This document shows, in pieces, positions 1 through 11,301 of a DNA stretch of 64,000 nt. The stretch is from Stercorarius parasiticus (taxonomy: Eukaryota > Chordata > Aves > Charadriiformes > Stercorariidae), in assembly GCA_013396915.1 (NCBI GenBank), contig VWZL01002053.1, forward strand, positions 62,001 through 126,000, read 5' to 3'. Positions within the stretch are counted from its first letter, which is position 1; every line of letters begins with the position of its first letter. The translations under genes were made by a program, and so were the position numbers. The notes beneath the pieces were generated by a model. That model had not been told where the DNA came from and searched no databases. It worked only from the letters and a program-made list of their open reading frames with translations.

Positions 1-1537
1 TTGTTTTCCTACAGACGCTATCTCAGCATTACACAGCTAATACAGCTAACGGCATTAATTGCTTTCTCTTTACTGAGATCGAGTCTTTCCCTTCACTTTC
101 TCTGGAGCAAGCAAGCAGACAGAAGCAGCCCGGGTAGATAGGTATCTCCAGAAATAAAATCTATTTCACAACAGCAGGAAACAAGTAAGAGAATATGTAT
201 AGATTTCAGACGGCCCATTTCAATTCTGTGTTTAAAATGCCAGCTGAAGGGCTGAGAACTCTCTGGGGCAGAACTAGAGTGAAATAAGCCAAGCAAAAGG
301 GAGGTATTTCTGAGCAACGCACCTTTCGACAATGTTGTTCTGAACTTTTAACCGTAGCGTCTAAACATACTGCTCCATTGTGTAATCCCAAGCCTTGAAG
401 AAGTTAGTAAACCTCTCCTGTAGTAGCTTCCTGCACCTGCCCCTAGAGGTAATAAAGGATTAGAAGGATCAGAATTGCAATGTTTAGGAAACTTTTTTTT
501 TTTCCTGCTCAGCAAGTAGCTCATTTCTTATTCTTAAAATGAAAGGAGTGTCTGTGTTTAAAAAAAAAAAAGGACAGAAAAACAACATAATGAAAAGGAA
601 GCACACACCCATATGGAAAAAAATGGCAAAAAGACGAAGCATGCTTATTACAAATGCTTTGTAATCTCGTCACCAACAAAAAACAAACAATTAATTAAAA
701 GAGAAACTTCAAGGTTTTCTTTCCTGTGTATTCTCAGAATCTTACGACTGTCAGCGCTTCCACTGAGGACACATGCTGCTCCTCCACTGTGATACGTTTT
801 AATATCAAGCAACAAACTTCTAGTTAGAATTGCAACTGTAAAGATTCTCACAGTGTCCATGCAATCCCACAGATGGCAACTAAGAGCGGTGGTTTTGATG
901 CACCAATTCCCTTCCTGCAGCTCCTACAGCACAGACAAAGCTTGTGTAAACACCACCGGGATTTCAGCTTATGCAAGAAATGCAAATTTGGGGCTTTGAC
1001 AGATCTACAACCCAACAGGCTTGGATTAAACAGACCCACACGCTCCTCCGCACCTTACCCCACACACTCGCTACAGAATTTGAACACCAGCAAGAGATTT
1101 GCGCTGCTTTAACGGTAGGAAACATCTGCCTAAATACCGCAAATGATTTCTGGATTTGTCCCAGATAAAGGTACATGCTGACTACTGTATGAGCTGGCTC
1201 AGCTACAATTCAAAGCCTTATAGGAATTTCAGTTTGCAACAGGTGACAACATTCAAGATGAGGAATATTTCACTCATGGGTTAGGGATACTTTTAAAAGT
1301 TACCAATACCCTGATAGATTTTCCAGACAGCCGTGTAACCCAGTGTTATAGGCTGCTGCCTGGCAATGAAAACCTGCAGTGAACACCATGGAGTTGGTAG
1401 GAGTTATTAAACACACCGGAACACTGGGCTGGCATCTCCTTCCAGACCACGATGTAGGTGCAACCATCCCGACTGACACAATGCATCGATGTACAACACA
1501 ACAGCAAGTGTGGGGTTAAGGTGCTCCTTGCAGCAGG
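1..1537. other. Unique non-coding stretch
   Basis: A/T-rich sequence with poly-A runs (for example near 560-571) and no recognisable repeat or gene. Short open frames are all of chance length. One weak minus-strand splice-bounded frame near 862-922 was seen but its acceptor lacks a convincing pyrimidine tract. Confidence 0.5.
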
Positions 1538-1955
1538 ATCGTAGAATAGCATCACAGAATGGTTGGAGTTGCAAAGGACCTTGAAGATCATCTCGTTCCA
1601 ACCCCCCTGCCATGGGCAGGGACACCTCCCACCACACCAGGTTGCTCAAAGCCCCGTCCAACCTGGCCTTGAACACCTCCAGGGATGGGGCAGCCACAGC
1701 TTCTCTGGGCAAAACCTGTTCCAGTGCCTCACCACCCTCACAGCAAAGAATTTCTTCCTGATATCCGATCTAAATCTCCCCTCTTTCAGTTTAAAACTGT
1801 TATCCCTCATCCTGTCGCTCCACTCCCTGACCAAGAGTCCCTCCCCATCTCTCCTGTAGGCCCCCTTCAGGTACTGGAAGGCTGCTGTAAGGTCTCCCCG
1901 GAGCCTTCTCTTCTCCAGGCTGAACAAGCCCATGCTCTACACCAGGTCCTCATCC
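1538..1955 (-). mobile_element. CR1: CR1 LINE, 3' end, 'gggcaggg' type
   Basis: The + strand starts with a decayed form of the CR1 terminal octamers (gtagaatagcatcacagaatgg) and then reads 'ccatgggcagggacacctccca' with errors, 'cctccagggatggggcagcc' and 'ctcttctccaggctgaacaa', the reverse complement of a CR1 3' end. It is 5'-truncated just inside the end of ORF2. The minus strand still shows the ORF2-derived [12 protein letters not shown] motif. Only a non-autonomous stub remains. Confidence 0.93.
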
Positions 1956-3524
1956 CGCTGATAACCACGTGCAGGCAAAACAATGTAGTTTTCATGAAAA
2001 AGTAGGTCCAGCAAGGCAAAACTCTCACTTTACCCGAAAAAGCCTGCAGGGCCTGGTCTCTAGTAGGATTTTTCAGTACAACACCGTGTATTAGTTATTC
2101 CTTTTCGGCAGCTAAGATAAAGCCTGTAACTTCCTGCAGTAGTCAGTCATTTCTATTTGGGCTTCAAAATAGCTTGCTCTCTTACAATAAATGTTGAAAA
2201 TGAAACATTCACAACTTCATGTAACTTCAACAGGACAGTAGAGTCCTTACCTTAAACAATAGCCCAACTGTACCTGTCTGGAGAGAGGTCACAGCCAGGG
2301 TTGTAACTGCCATGGTAAATTAAAAACAGTTATGTATTAGTCATGGTGAACTATGTCCAGCCTTACAGCAGTTTCCCAATAAAAGCCCAGTCAGTCAGCA
2401 TTTGACCTTCATGTCTCATTCATTAAAATGGAAGTATCTTCAAGTTTGGGAGATGCCTTTACTCTGACATGTTGTGTATTTGTAATTCCAGCGTATCCAT
2501 CACCTTTGCACCTTCTTTTTTGTCAGTTAAACTTCCCTCTGCAGCTCTGGGGTCATTTCACCTCTTGGGAATACCCACTACAAACCACAATACTCCAAGA
2601 CAGACTAAAAGCGTCTGTTGTGCTTCAGCTGCTTTCTCTGTGACTTTGTTAGAGCCAAAAAACCCAGCAAAAAAAAATTATGGTCTTCCATATTTCTGCA
2701 GGATCATTAGCAAAATGCGATCGTCTGGCCAAGGTGAAGATTATTCTTAACTGCATGCACAGACAGACCGAAGTTTAGGCAGAGTAAACAATGTGCCATC
2801 CAAACGAGCTGGATACCGACCAGCGGAGAACAACAGAGGTCTGGAGGGTCTGCATGCTCGCCCCTGCAACAGTGCTGACCATTGGTCCTCTCTGCACACC
2901 TCGAGGAGGGTGGCTGTTACCAGTCCTTCAGGTATCATCCCAGAGTTTGCCTGTAACGCTGTTCCAACTTTTTCGCTACATACCTACCCATCTACTCACT
3001 CACTCCTACCTCCTCTCTCACTTGCCAGTCTAATTACCCACCCGCCCACTTGCATTTTCTCTTACTCACTTCAGTAACCCACCCATTTACGTGTTTTTCA
3101 TTCATCTCCCCGTTCAGTTACACAACTTGATCCTCAAACACCTTCAATCCACTCACGAATAGTAATTTTACCTCCTAAGAAACGCCCGTCCTTGTCTCTT
3201 CTCATCAACATCCCTACCCTGCATCGAGCTTCCCAGTGGCTTGAAGGCAGACAGTTTACTGTCCCAAGCTTCCAAGGTCCATGAGGTCAAGTTCTCCGCA
3301 CCACACCAATGCTAACCTGCTCCTGGGATCCATTCTGAGTGAGTCAAACACTTTCTTCTGACACAATGTAGACACTGGCCCTGCCTTCACCAGCTTCCAG
3401 GCAGGCACGCAACGCACGCCCTCACTCCCACCCTGCAAAAACCTTTCTTTGGAGGCTTGCAACACAACCCTCTCATCCTTTGCCGCACATCGAAAGGGAA
3501 GACCGTAGTAATGGTCTGGAAACC
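1956..3524. other. Unique stretch with pyrimidine-rich section
   Basis: No clear repeat family. From about 2985 to 3120 the + strand is pyrimidine-rich with imperfect ACTC/CCAC iterations (tactcactcactcctacctcc, acccacccgcccac), probably a decayed simple repeat. A possible minus-strand exon at 2251-2306 is listed separately. Confidence 0.45.
2251..2306 (-). CDS. Candidate internal exon, unknown protein
   Basis: On the minus strand this 56-base segment follows an acceptor (tgtttttaatttaccatggcag) and ends in TTTAAG|gtaagg. Only one frame is open, reading TTLAVTSLQTGTVGLLFK after two leading bases. I do not recognise the protein. The splice signals are good, but a segment this short is easily a pseudo-exon. 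Confidence 0.18.
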
Positions 3525-4230
3525 ATAGAATCATAGAATTTGTCTAGGTTGGAAGGGACCTTTAAGATCATTGGGTCCAACCATCAACCTAACTCTGACA
3601 AAACCACCACAAACCACATCCCTCAGCACCACGTCTACCTGTCTTTTAAACACCTCCAGGGATGGCGACTCCACCACTTCCCTGGGCAGCCTGTTCCAAT
3701 GTTTGATAACCCTTTCTGTGTAAAAGTTTTTCCTAATATCCAATCTAAACCTCCTCTGGAGCAACTTGATGTCATTTCCTCTTGTCCTATTGCTTGTTCC
3801 TTGGGAGAAGAGACCGACCCCCCCTGGCTACACCCTCCTTTCAGGGAGCTGTGGAGAGCGAGAAGGTCTCCCCTCAGCCTCCTTTTCTCCAGGCTGAACA
3901 GCCCCAGCTCCCTCAGCCGCTCCTCATCAGACTTGTGCTCCAGACCCCTCACCAGCTTCGTTGCCCTTTTCTGGACATGCTCCAGCACTTCAGATGTCTT
4001 TTTTGTGGTGAGGGGCCCAAAACTGGACACAGCACTCGAGGTGAGGCCTCACCAGTGCCGAGTATGAGGCAACGATCACTGCCCTAAGTCCTGCTGGACA
4101 TACTATTGCTGACGCAGGCCAGGATGCTGCTGGTCTTCTTGGCCACCTGGGCACACTGCTGGCTCATATTCAACCGGCTGTTGGCCAACACCCCCAGGTT
4201 CTTTTCCACCAGGCAGCTTTCCAGCCACTG
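3525..4230 (-). mobile_element. CR1: CR1 LINE with ORF2 tail, 'aacctaactctgac' type
   Basis: This is the longest CR1 copy here. The + strand opens with two terminal octamers (catagaatcatagaatt), then 'ggttggaagggacctttaagatcattgggtccaacc', and runs into ORF2. The minus strand encodes the reverse-transcriptase C-terminal tail, with recognisable [19 protein letters not shown] and [18 protein letters not shown] followed by frameshifts. It extends past the 'gcccaaaactggacacagcac' and 'ggccacctgggcacactgctgg' blocks before the 5' truncation near 4230. It is inactive. Confidence 0.95.
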
Positions 4231-5292
4231 GAGGAGGTCTGGGGTAAAGGCACTGGATCATGACCTTAGGCAGCTCCCAGGGGACTGGCTCTGGCCAGCA
4301 TGGCCATGCGCCAGCTCACACATGAACCAGCCTGTTTCTCATGGGTGACAGCAAAAAGACAGTCCTCTTTATGGCCACAGAGTATTTGTTTTGGGGGGAT
4401 ATTAATTTAGCTCTTTGTGGTCAAGGAAAGGGAAAACTCTGGAGTGCTTGAGGCTTCCGGTAGTGAAGACCAAGCCCTGAAGAAGTAACAATAAACAAGC
4501 AACGCCCGAATCCCACCAAAACAAGTGAAACTATAAAAAGAAACAAGTTATGAAGTGAAAAAACTTTGAGAGAAAGATAGGATAATGGAAAGCTTGGGTA
4601 AGAAAATAAACAAAACACTCAAATAACTACATTACAACTTCCACTATTTCTATCACTAATAGAAAACTGTGATTGTTTTATTTTCCCAGTAATGCCCTCT
4701 GCAGACTCGCCTGCACTTATCACTTTCTCCGTGTTTAAATGCTTCAATAGAGTTAAAAATCACTTAAGTTATACTGGCATAACTTCCCCACATAAAAACA
4801 TTTTCATTTCTGAGTAAAATTGGCCTCTCTGGCTAATTTTCAACAATTTCTCCAGTGACACCAGAACAGATCACTCTTACACTGGAATAAAATATGCGTC
4901 TTGAGAAAATATAGTATTAGCAGTTCAGTTTAAAACCTATCTTCAATCAGTATAATTTTCCCAAATCCTGAAGAAGTGAAGTCGCAGCACTTGAGTGATA
5001 CATCTAATATTCAAGAGCATATAATACTATTCTGCTCATATTTACAGGCTGTTAACACCGCAGAGAGAATTACTGAAAGATGAGAATGTAGACTTGAAAC
5101 AATACCGTGAAACAAAGAAATGGAAAAATTTAGGGCAAATATCAGGCAAAGAAAAAACTCGCCATCAAGCTTTGTGGAAAAGACTCCAGAAGATCGAAGT
5201 GGAAGGCCAAGTTCTTAGAGTATCTTCAGCCATAAACCGCAAAGAAAAAAAAAAAGTAGCAGAAAACATGTACTGGCAAGAAGACGGTCTGG
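4231..5292. other. Unique stretch next to CR1
   Basis: The first ~115 bases (4231-4345) are GC-richer and directly abut the 5' break of the CR1; I could not align them to a CR1 block I know. The rest is ordinary A/T-rich sequence. An A-rich region at 5085-5290 is open for 80 codons on the + strand, but its end runs into a CR1 tail, so I do not call a gene. Confidence 0.4.
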
Positions 5293-5336
5293 ATGATCTA
5301 ATGCACTTTCCATCTCTAACATCTATGATTCTGTAA
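5293..5336 (+). mobile_element. CR1: Old CR1 3' tail fragment
   Basis: The sequence 'gatgatctaatgcactttcc' followed by 'atctctaacatctatgattctg' matches the last ~40 bases of a CR1: the gatgatctnn...ccttccat segment and degenerate terminal octamers. It lies in forward orientation and is strongly diverged, so it is an old copy. Confidence 0.55.
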
Positions 5337-8300
5337 TTCCATAGGAGCACTTAGCAGAGGGCTGGCAAACCTTCGTAGCAACTCAATCGTCTAATTATTG
5401 TGTGATAATCAAAGTGTTCAATTAAAAGGAGGCCCTTGGAGCTGGATGCTGTAGCTACACCACCCCACTCTCGCTCCAAGTTGTGCACTGCGTTGCCAGT
5501 AGAGAGCCTGATCTGAATGGCAGGCGTGCAGTAATTACAGAGTTGTGGGTAGCTCTCCTAAACAGGCAAAACAGAGTTTAAGTAATTAAAGAGACAATCA
5601 TCACCCTTCTTGCAAAATGCCCAGGGTCAACGTTTGACAGCATTTTTGATAATACAGAGTTCAACTTTGTCAACATTTATGCACGCAAATAACTTTACTC
5701 ACACATGCAAGTAAGAGTTCGTGTGGCTGCATCTATACTATACGGCATTTTTAACTATTTACTTTTGATTTGTGTGCTGAGAAAATCCTCCCTTAGGGTA
5801 AAAAACCAGATTGTTTCTCAGATCATGTGCTTTGTTTGCTATTTTCAAGTTGTTAGGTAAGCATACATGCAGAAAGAAGGAAGCGCAAAAACATGTATGG
5901 CACGAGCACATCTTTTATGTTTAAAGCACGTGTATGAGAAGAATGGACTACAGCAATAAGAAGTTTAAGAATCAGGAAGATTAAGGGAAAAATGGAGAAG
6001 GGAAAAAAAATCCGAAGTAGAAGGGTAGAAAAGAGGCATTTTGAAAGATAATCCTTCACCACATGAAGAACTGTGCTGTGCCTGTTGGAAGCCCACTGCC
6101 TGAGCCACCGCTGCCCTGAAACCTTCCTTGGAGAGTTGGGTTTGAGGGTGTTTTGCCAGTATTTTTCCTGGCCAAAGACATTTCACTCTGCTTCTGATTA
6201 GGATGGAGTGGGATTTGGGGGATTATAGCCAAAGCCAAATTTTGTGAAAAGTATGAGCAGAAAAACAATTCACGATGCTGTTTGAAAAAATGCTGAATTG
6301 ATAAATGCCGTGAGCCTATCAGGCTCTATAAGTATTATTTTTATACTATTTATTTACTTTGATGACTAGAAATTTTAGTAAAGGACAGACTCCTCTTTGG
6401 CACCATACAATGATATTAATCCTACTTTTAAGTACTTAGGCTCTGAACAGAAAACGGAAATATGGAAGTAGTGCATTGACAACTCAGTGTACACAGATCC
6501 TTAAGCTAAATGTAGACACCTAAAATCCAGATGCCAAAGGAAAACAGGGAAGACTAAAAACCAATAGATTGCTTATTTTGGAGAGCAAGGTTAACTTAGC
6601 TCTTCCTTGAGCTCCACTGTGATTAGGAGAGAGGGGAGGTGAGGTTTCCTGAGCAAGTTGAACTGAACTTCATGTAGGTGTCACCTAAAGGGACAGTCCC
6701 ATCTCCTCCTTTGCTTCTGGCCAGGGGTTCCTGCTTCTTACTCATCAGCACGAACAGTCATGCAGCTATGCAATGAGTTGGATCATTTCTAATTTTCCCA
6801 ATAGAAAAGAAAATGGCCAAAAAAAAAATAATCTAGTTTTCAACCAGATCAGCAAAAATTAAGCTGGTTCACCCCAAGGCCACATGGTCATCAGCACTGA
6901 CCGCAGAAGCAGCAAATCTTGAAACAGCATGTGAAATCTGCAGAGCAGTTCAATTTATTGGGTATGTACTTGTCACACTAAAACAACGTCAACTGCAAGA
7001 AAACATGTGCCAATCACAGCAATCCAAAACCACGTCCACAGAAGGTAATATCGTCACCTTTAGTAAGTCAAAGGCAAAAGGTCACCCTGGGAAGATGGGC
7101 ACCTTTTGCCCGGCAGATCCCACCTCCTGCGAGGTCCTCGAACCATCAGACTTCAAGCGGAGCTTGGGCTGAGGTTGCTTTCTGCCCTCCCGCTGGAGCT
7201 GGGCCAGCGCAGGGAGGAATTCAAAATGCACAAAGCCATAAAGAGAAAGCACTGGAGGGCAAGTATGACTCCACGAGAAAGAGACTCCCAGGAGAAGGGG
7301 TAGAGCCCTATATTCCGGTCCCTTCTCCAGGAATTGCTCATGCCTACTGCACTGAAGATTAGATAAAACGTACACACAGCTCCTTTTATACTAAAGCTTG
7401 AAAAATACGTCCTATGAGCTATGTAAATACACTTAAGAGCCAGTGAGAGCTCTGCCCTAACAGGAGAACAGCATATACCTACCTGTATTCTTGGAAGTAT
7501 CTTTATTTTTGGTGGATCAAAGCAAATCAAAGAGCAAAGCTGAGATCTTCACAGTTATGACTCACTTCTGCCAACCTCATGTTTTGGCAATACAACTGCA
7601 TATACTCTCTCACAGGAGCCTGTAATAACAAGTCATATGGGGAATTTCAGTAGCCGCTTTGGTCCTTAAAGTTACAACTCAGGTGCCCGAAGTTTGATTA
7701 GAAGTTAATAACGCCTGGTAGCTTCCATCTGCTGCAGTAGTGACTCCCTGAAGTCCCAGCCTGGCATGGCAGCACTGCCTAGAGACAGCCCAGTTTGCCA
7801 GCAGACATATGGGAAACAAGCGAGGGAATCAGACACCAGAGATCACCACACACAACTCTATCCTGAAAATACATGTATAAATATGGCTTCTATTCATACC
7901 TCACATTGCTGGAAAAGACGCATTTTTATTTGGCTCAATAAATTATTGTTTTTTATATGTCAGTATTACCATTCCAGTAGAACAACTGAAGAGGAAGCAC
8001 TCCTCTTTTCCGGGTCCAATTTTGAGCTTATAATTTTGCATGCAAACCTCAGCTGCAAACTGTGCATTTTGGATAGCTGTGGGCCATAAAGAACTTTGAA
8101 AAATTTACAAAACAAACAACAAGAAAAAGCCAACCAATCCTCTGTAACTTGCCTGTGAACCTTCGCATGGGAATCCCTCAGAAATCAGCACGAATGAACA
8201 CTATGAAGACACTGCATGGACCTAAATCAACAAACACTCTGCTGGGTTAGTAGAAAACACCATACTACGCACCTGTATATATAATTTCAGATTGTGTTAA

Positions 8301-9592
8301 GTGTTTTCCTTATATGCAATTTATGGCTTGTGTTTAAAAGGCTACTATTTGTGATAAAGGGGGTTTTTGGCTTGTTTTTTGACAAAATCAAGTCCTTCAC
8401 TAATGTATTAAGCAGTTTTCTGCTTCGGAGAGAAAGTGCTATTAAACCTGCCTCCACGTGCTGCTTTTTTGTCAAAATAATCACAAAACCCACGGAAAAA
8501 TGTAACCTCTACACCAAGTATTTTAGATTCTATAGTATTAGGTGACATTTTAAGAACTGCAAGGAAATGAAGATATTACAAACATACACATGGAATAAAA
8601 AAAAAAAAGTAACCCGATTTCAAAAAATAATTTCTTTCAATTATTTTGGGTGTGAACATCCCTGTGCGCTGCATCAATGGTAACAGCCCGCTCCCCAAAA
8701 CAGGCAATTTTCAAGAACAGGGATTTCCGTGTCCCACAGGCAGGCACACAACAACGAAATGAAGATCTAAGACTCCTTCTCCTCAAACAGGGCCTGCTTG
8801 TGATTTCTTAGTCAATGAAATTGCTCCAGTGGAAGCCTGAGGAAATTTGATCCACCGCTTCAACACAAGTTTAACAGTTAACAATCTAGGGGCTATAAAA
8901 ATTCGCAACTTCCTTTCTATTTATCTGAAATGATAAGAAAACAATGGTTTTTTTGTTTTTGTTGCCTTTTTTTTAAAAAAAAAAAGTCCCTCCTGAGAAC
9001 ATTTTGATAAGCTTATGGTTAAATAAATGATTTTCAGAAGATACGCAGTTAATTCACATAAATGCTTGGCAAAAAAATCCAACATCAAATATCTAATTCA
9101 TAGAACATTCTCCTTTATTTGTTTAATTCAAGTAAAATATTTTCCTCCGCCCTTTCCTTTTCATAGGCTTTTCACACCCACATAACAACCGAGTGACTCT
9201 TCCCTGACCCTGCCTCCCACGCCTTTTGATACAACTGCTCGCTAGAAAGTCACCCCGCTCCCGAGCTCTACTCCCAAGATCCAAAGGAAGCACTTAAGGA
9301 AAGGAAATCCAGTACAATGCTAAACCTTCCTTTTTTTTTTTTTCTCCAAACCGCCAGGTTTATTTGTAGTTCCGTAGGGATGCGTGGTGTATGGACTGCC
9401 TTCTCAGTTGCTGTTTTGGAAAAGAGAGGGAAAAAAAAAATATATCCGCGAGCATCTCACTGCATCCTGGTGTCACCCACCCAGGGAAGAAGAGCAGCAG
9501 GGAATTCCCCCATTCACGGTGGAGGGTTAGGACATAGTGTCTGTAATTCCTACAGCTGGTGTCTGGAGGGGACCTGTCACAGAGCATGCTAA
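5337..9592. other. Unique A/T-rich stretch
   Basis: Mostly featureless sequence with poly-A and poly-T runs, including a perfect T8A11 block at 8967-8985. A GC-richer island at about 7081-7260 is open on both strands. On the minus strand that island follows a fair acceptor (catacttgccctccag) and ends in a stop at about 7080. It could be a terminal exon, but I do not recognise the peptide (it contains GFVHFEFLPALAQLQ). Confidence 0.4.
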
Positions 9593-9911
9593 ATTCACAG
9601 AATGGTTCGGGTTGGAAGGGACCTTAAAGATCATCTAGTTCCAACCCCCGTGCCCCGGACAGGGACACCTCCCACTAGACCAGGTTGCTCCAAGCCCCAT
9701 CCAGCCTGGCCTTGAACACCTCCAGGGATGGGGCATCAACAACTTCCCTGGTCAACCTGCTCCAGTGCCTCACCACCCTTACCATAAAGAATTTCTTCCT
9801 GATGTCCAATCTAAGTCTACCCTCTTTCAGTTTGATGCAGTTACCCCGTGTCCTATCATAACACTCCCTGATAAAGAGTCCCTCCCCATCCTTCCTGTAG
9901 GATCTGTTCAA
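9593..9911 (-). mobile_element. CR1: CR1 LINE 3' end, 'gggcaggg' type
   Basis: The + strand reads 'attcacagaatggttcgggttggaaggg', then 'gacagggacacctcccactagacc', 'ccagggatggggcatc' and 'gaatttcttcctgatgtccaatc', all diagnostic CR1 3' blocks in reverse. The copy stops at 'catccttcctgtagg', before the ORF2 tail. About 320 bases; only the non-coding end and a few ORF2 codons remain. Confidence 0.93.
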
Positions 9912-10051
9912 TAACCACTATTCTGCTTTCTCTATCTTCTCATAATCTACGCCTACAAAACAACGAAAATCGAAGAGCTACAGCATCATGTATCAGCATC
10001 CTCTCTAAAAGGAAAACAGGGTGATAATGCTGGTAAAGCACTGAAGGGAAG

Positions 10052-10202
10052 TTAAATATCATTGTCCTCATTTTATCGAAAACTATGAATAAATGCCATG
10101 CACAAGACGCTCCCCCTCCAAAAAATCCCTCCCCAAACCAGTGGCAGAGTTGACAGCAGATTCAGGAGCACAACTTCCAGACCTAGCGCCATCAACCAAT
10201 GT
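10052..10202 (-). mobile_element. MIR: MIR-like ancient SINE relic
   Basis: The + strand shows 'atcattgtcctcattttatcgaaaac', resembling the MIR core 'attatccccattttacagatgaggaaac'. About 75 bases later comes 'gtggcagagttgacagcagattcaggagcacaacttccagac', resembling the MIR block 'gtggcagagccgggattcgaacccaggtct'. Order and spacing fit a reverse-oriented MIR with an insertion. This is recalled-consensus matching by eye. Confidence 0.42.
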
Positions 10203-10768
10203 GATTCCTTCTAGCCAGTAGTATGTTAATGATCTGGGTTTTCTGAGAAACCACTAATTGATAGCTTTTTTCCTTGGGATTTACAGAGCCACTTAAAAAT
10301 AACATCTTTTCTATTCTAGGCATATTTTAGGAAAAGTATCATTAGATTTAATTCTAGGGACGGACATCTGATTTTCATGTGAAATTCAAGAAGAGCGAAG
10401 CCTTGTTCATTCAGCAAAGTCTAACAGGAAAATCACAGCGTAGCCATGACTCCGGGACGACAGGATCCCAAAGCCGGAGGGCTGGCCCACCCTCTTTGCT
10501 TAGTACCAATGTTGGTAAAGGTTTGTACGTTAAAGGTGGGAGGGAACAGCAATTTTCAGTTGTTTTTGTCGACCTGATCAACAAAGTTTTCCCCCGTATT
10601 TACAGACTCCTGAACTGCAGCAGGCCAGCCAGTGTTCTCTATAAAAGCTGTTTCAGTGAAAAAACAACTACACCATGCTATGTTCTAACAGCTGTTAAAG
10701 AGCTTTCTTTCAATTACATTTAGCCAGATACCATCTTAGCACTAAAAATGAGAAGTACGTAAACTTAC

Positions 10769-10840
10769 CAATGCATTATCGGGAGAAGCACCATAAATCA
10801 AGTTTAGGTGTAATTCAGCAGTCAGCACCTCAGCTCCTTC
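10769..10840 (-). CDS. Candidate internal exon, unknown protein
   Basis: On the minus strand a 72-base segment follows 'ttattttgtgccag' and ends at GCATTG|gtaagttt. It has whole codons (phase 0 in and out) and the other two frames contain stops. The 24 residues include AELHLNLIYGASPDNAL. It pairs in phase with the candidate at 11218-11301 upstream on this strand. No family recognised. Splice signals and phase are what is seen; that it is a real exon is inference. Confidence 0.27.
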
Positions 10841-11217
10841 CTGGCACAAAATAAATCCCACAGGCAGTAGGTACTAGAACCGTCTCTCTTTGCTAGTCAT
10901 ACCCGTACGCTCACAAACGTCTTCTGAATCTGCCACCAACAAAAGAAACCACAGTAAGACTGCTCCCCTAATGCTTCATAACTGAGTCAGTAGGTCAACA
11001 ATTCCTTCGGTTTAGGAGCCAGACCAATTCCCTTAAACACCCCCTTTTTTTTTTTCTGATGGAGACGCCAACTGTCTCCTGCCAGTGGCAGCCCATCTGC
11101 TTCCAGAACAGAACCAAACCGCTCCAAACCACCACCTCGTCTTGGCACAGACATCCGTCCTGACGCAACTCCATTTTGTCTCTCACGTCTGGGGAAAAAC
11201 CAAGAGAAAATACTTAC

Positions 11218-11301
11218 AATCAAAAGACAGTCAGGAATCTGCTCCTCGTGCACCTTGCGCTGCTGCTGCCGGCTCTCAGACCACGTTCTCGTTTCCCATC
11301 C
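11218..11301 (-). CDS. Candidate internal exon, unknown protein
   Basis: An 84-base minus-strand segment is preceded by a clear acceptor (cccttcttcccactccatcacag) and followed by gtaagtatt. Exactly one frame is open, phase 0 in and out. It encodes 28 residues beginning GWETRTWSESRQQQRKVHEE. With 10769-10840 it would give an uninterrupted 52-residue stretch. The acceptor is among the best in the window. Function unknown. Confidence 0.28.

Noticed and set aside
3540..4067. Long open frames on both strands (175 and 131 codons)
   Set aside because: They lie inside the CR1 copy; the minus frame is decayed CR1 ORF2 and the plus frame is its antisense shadow.
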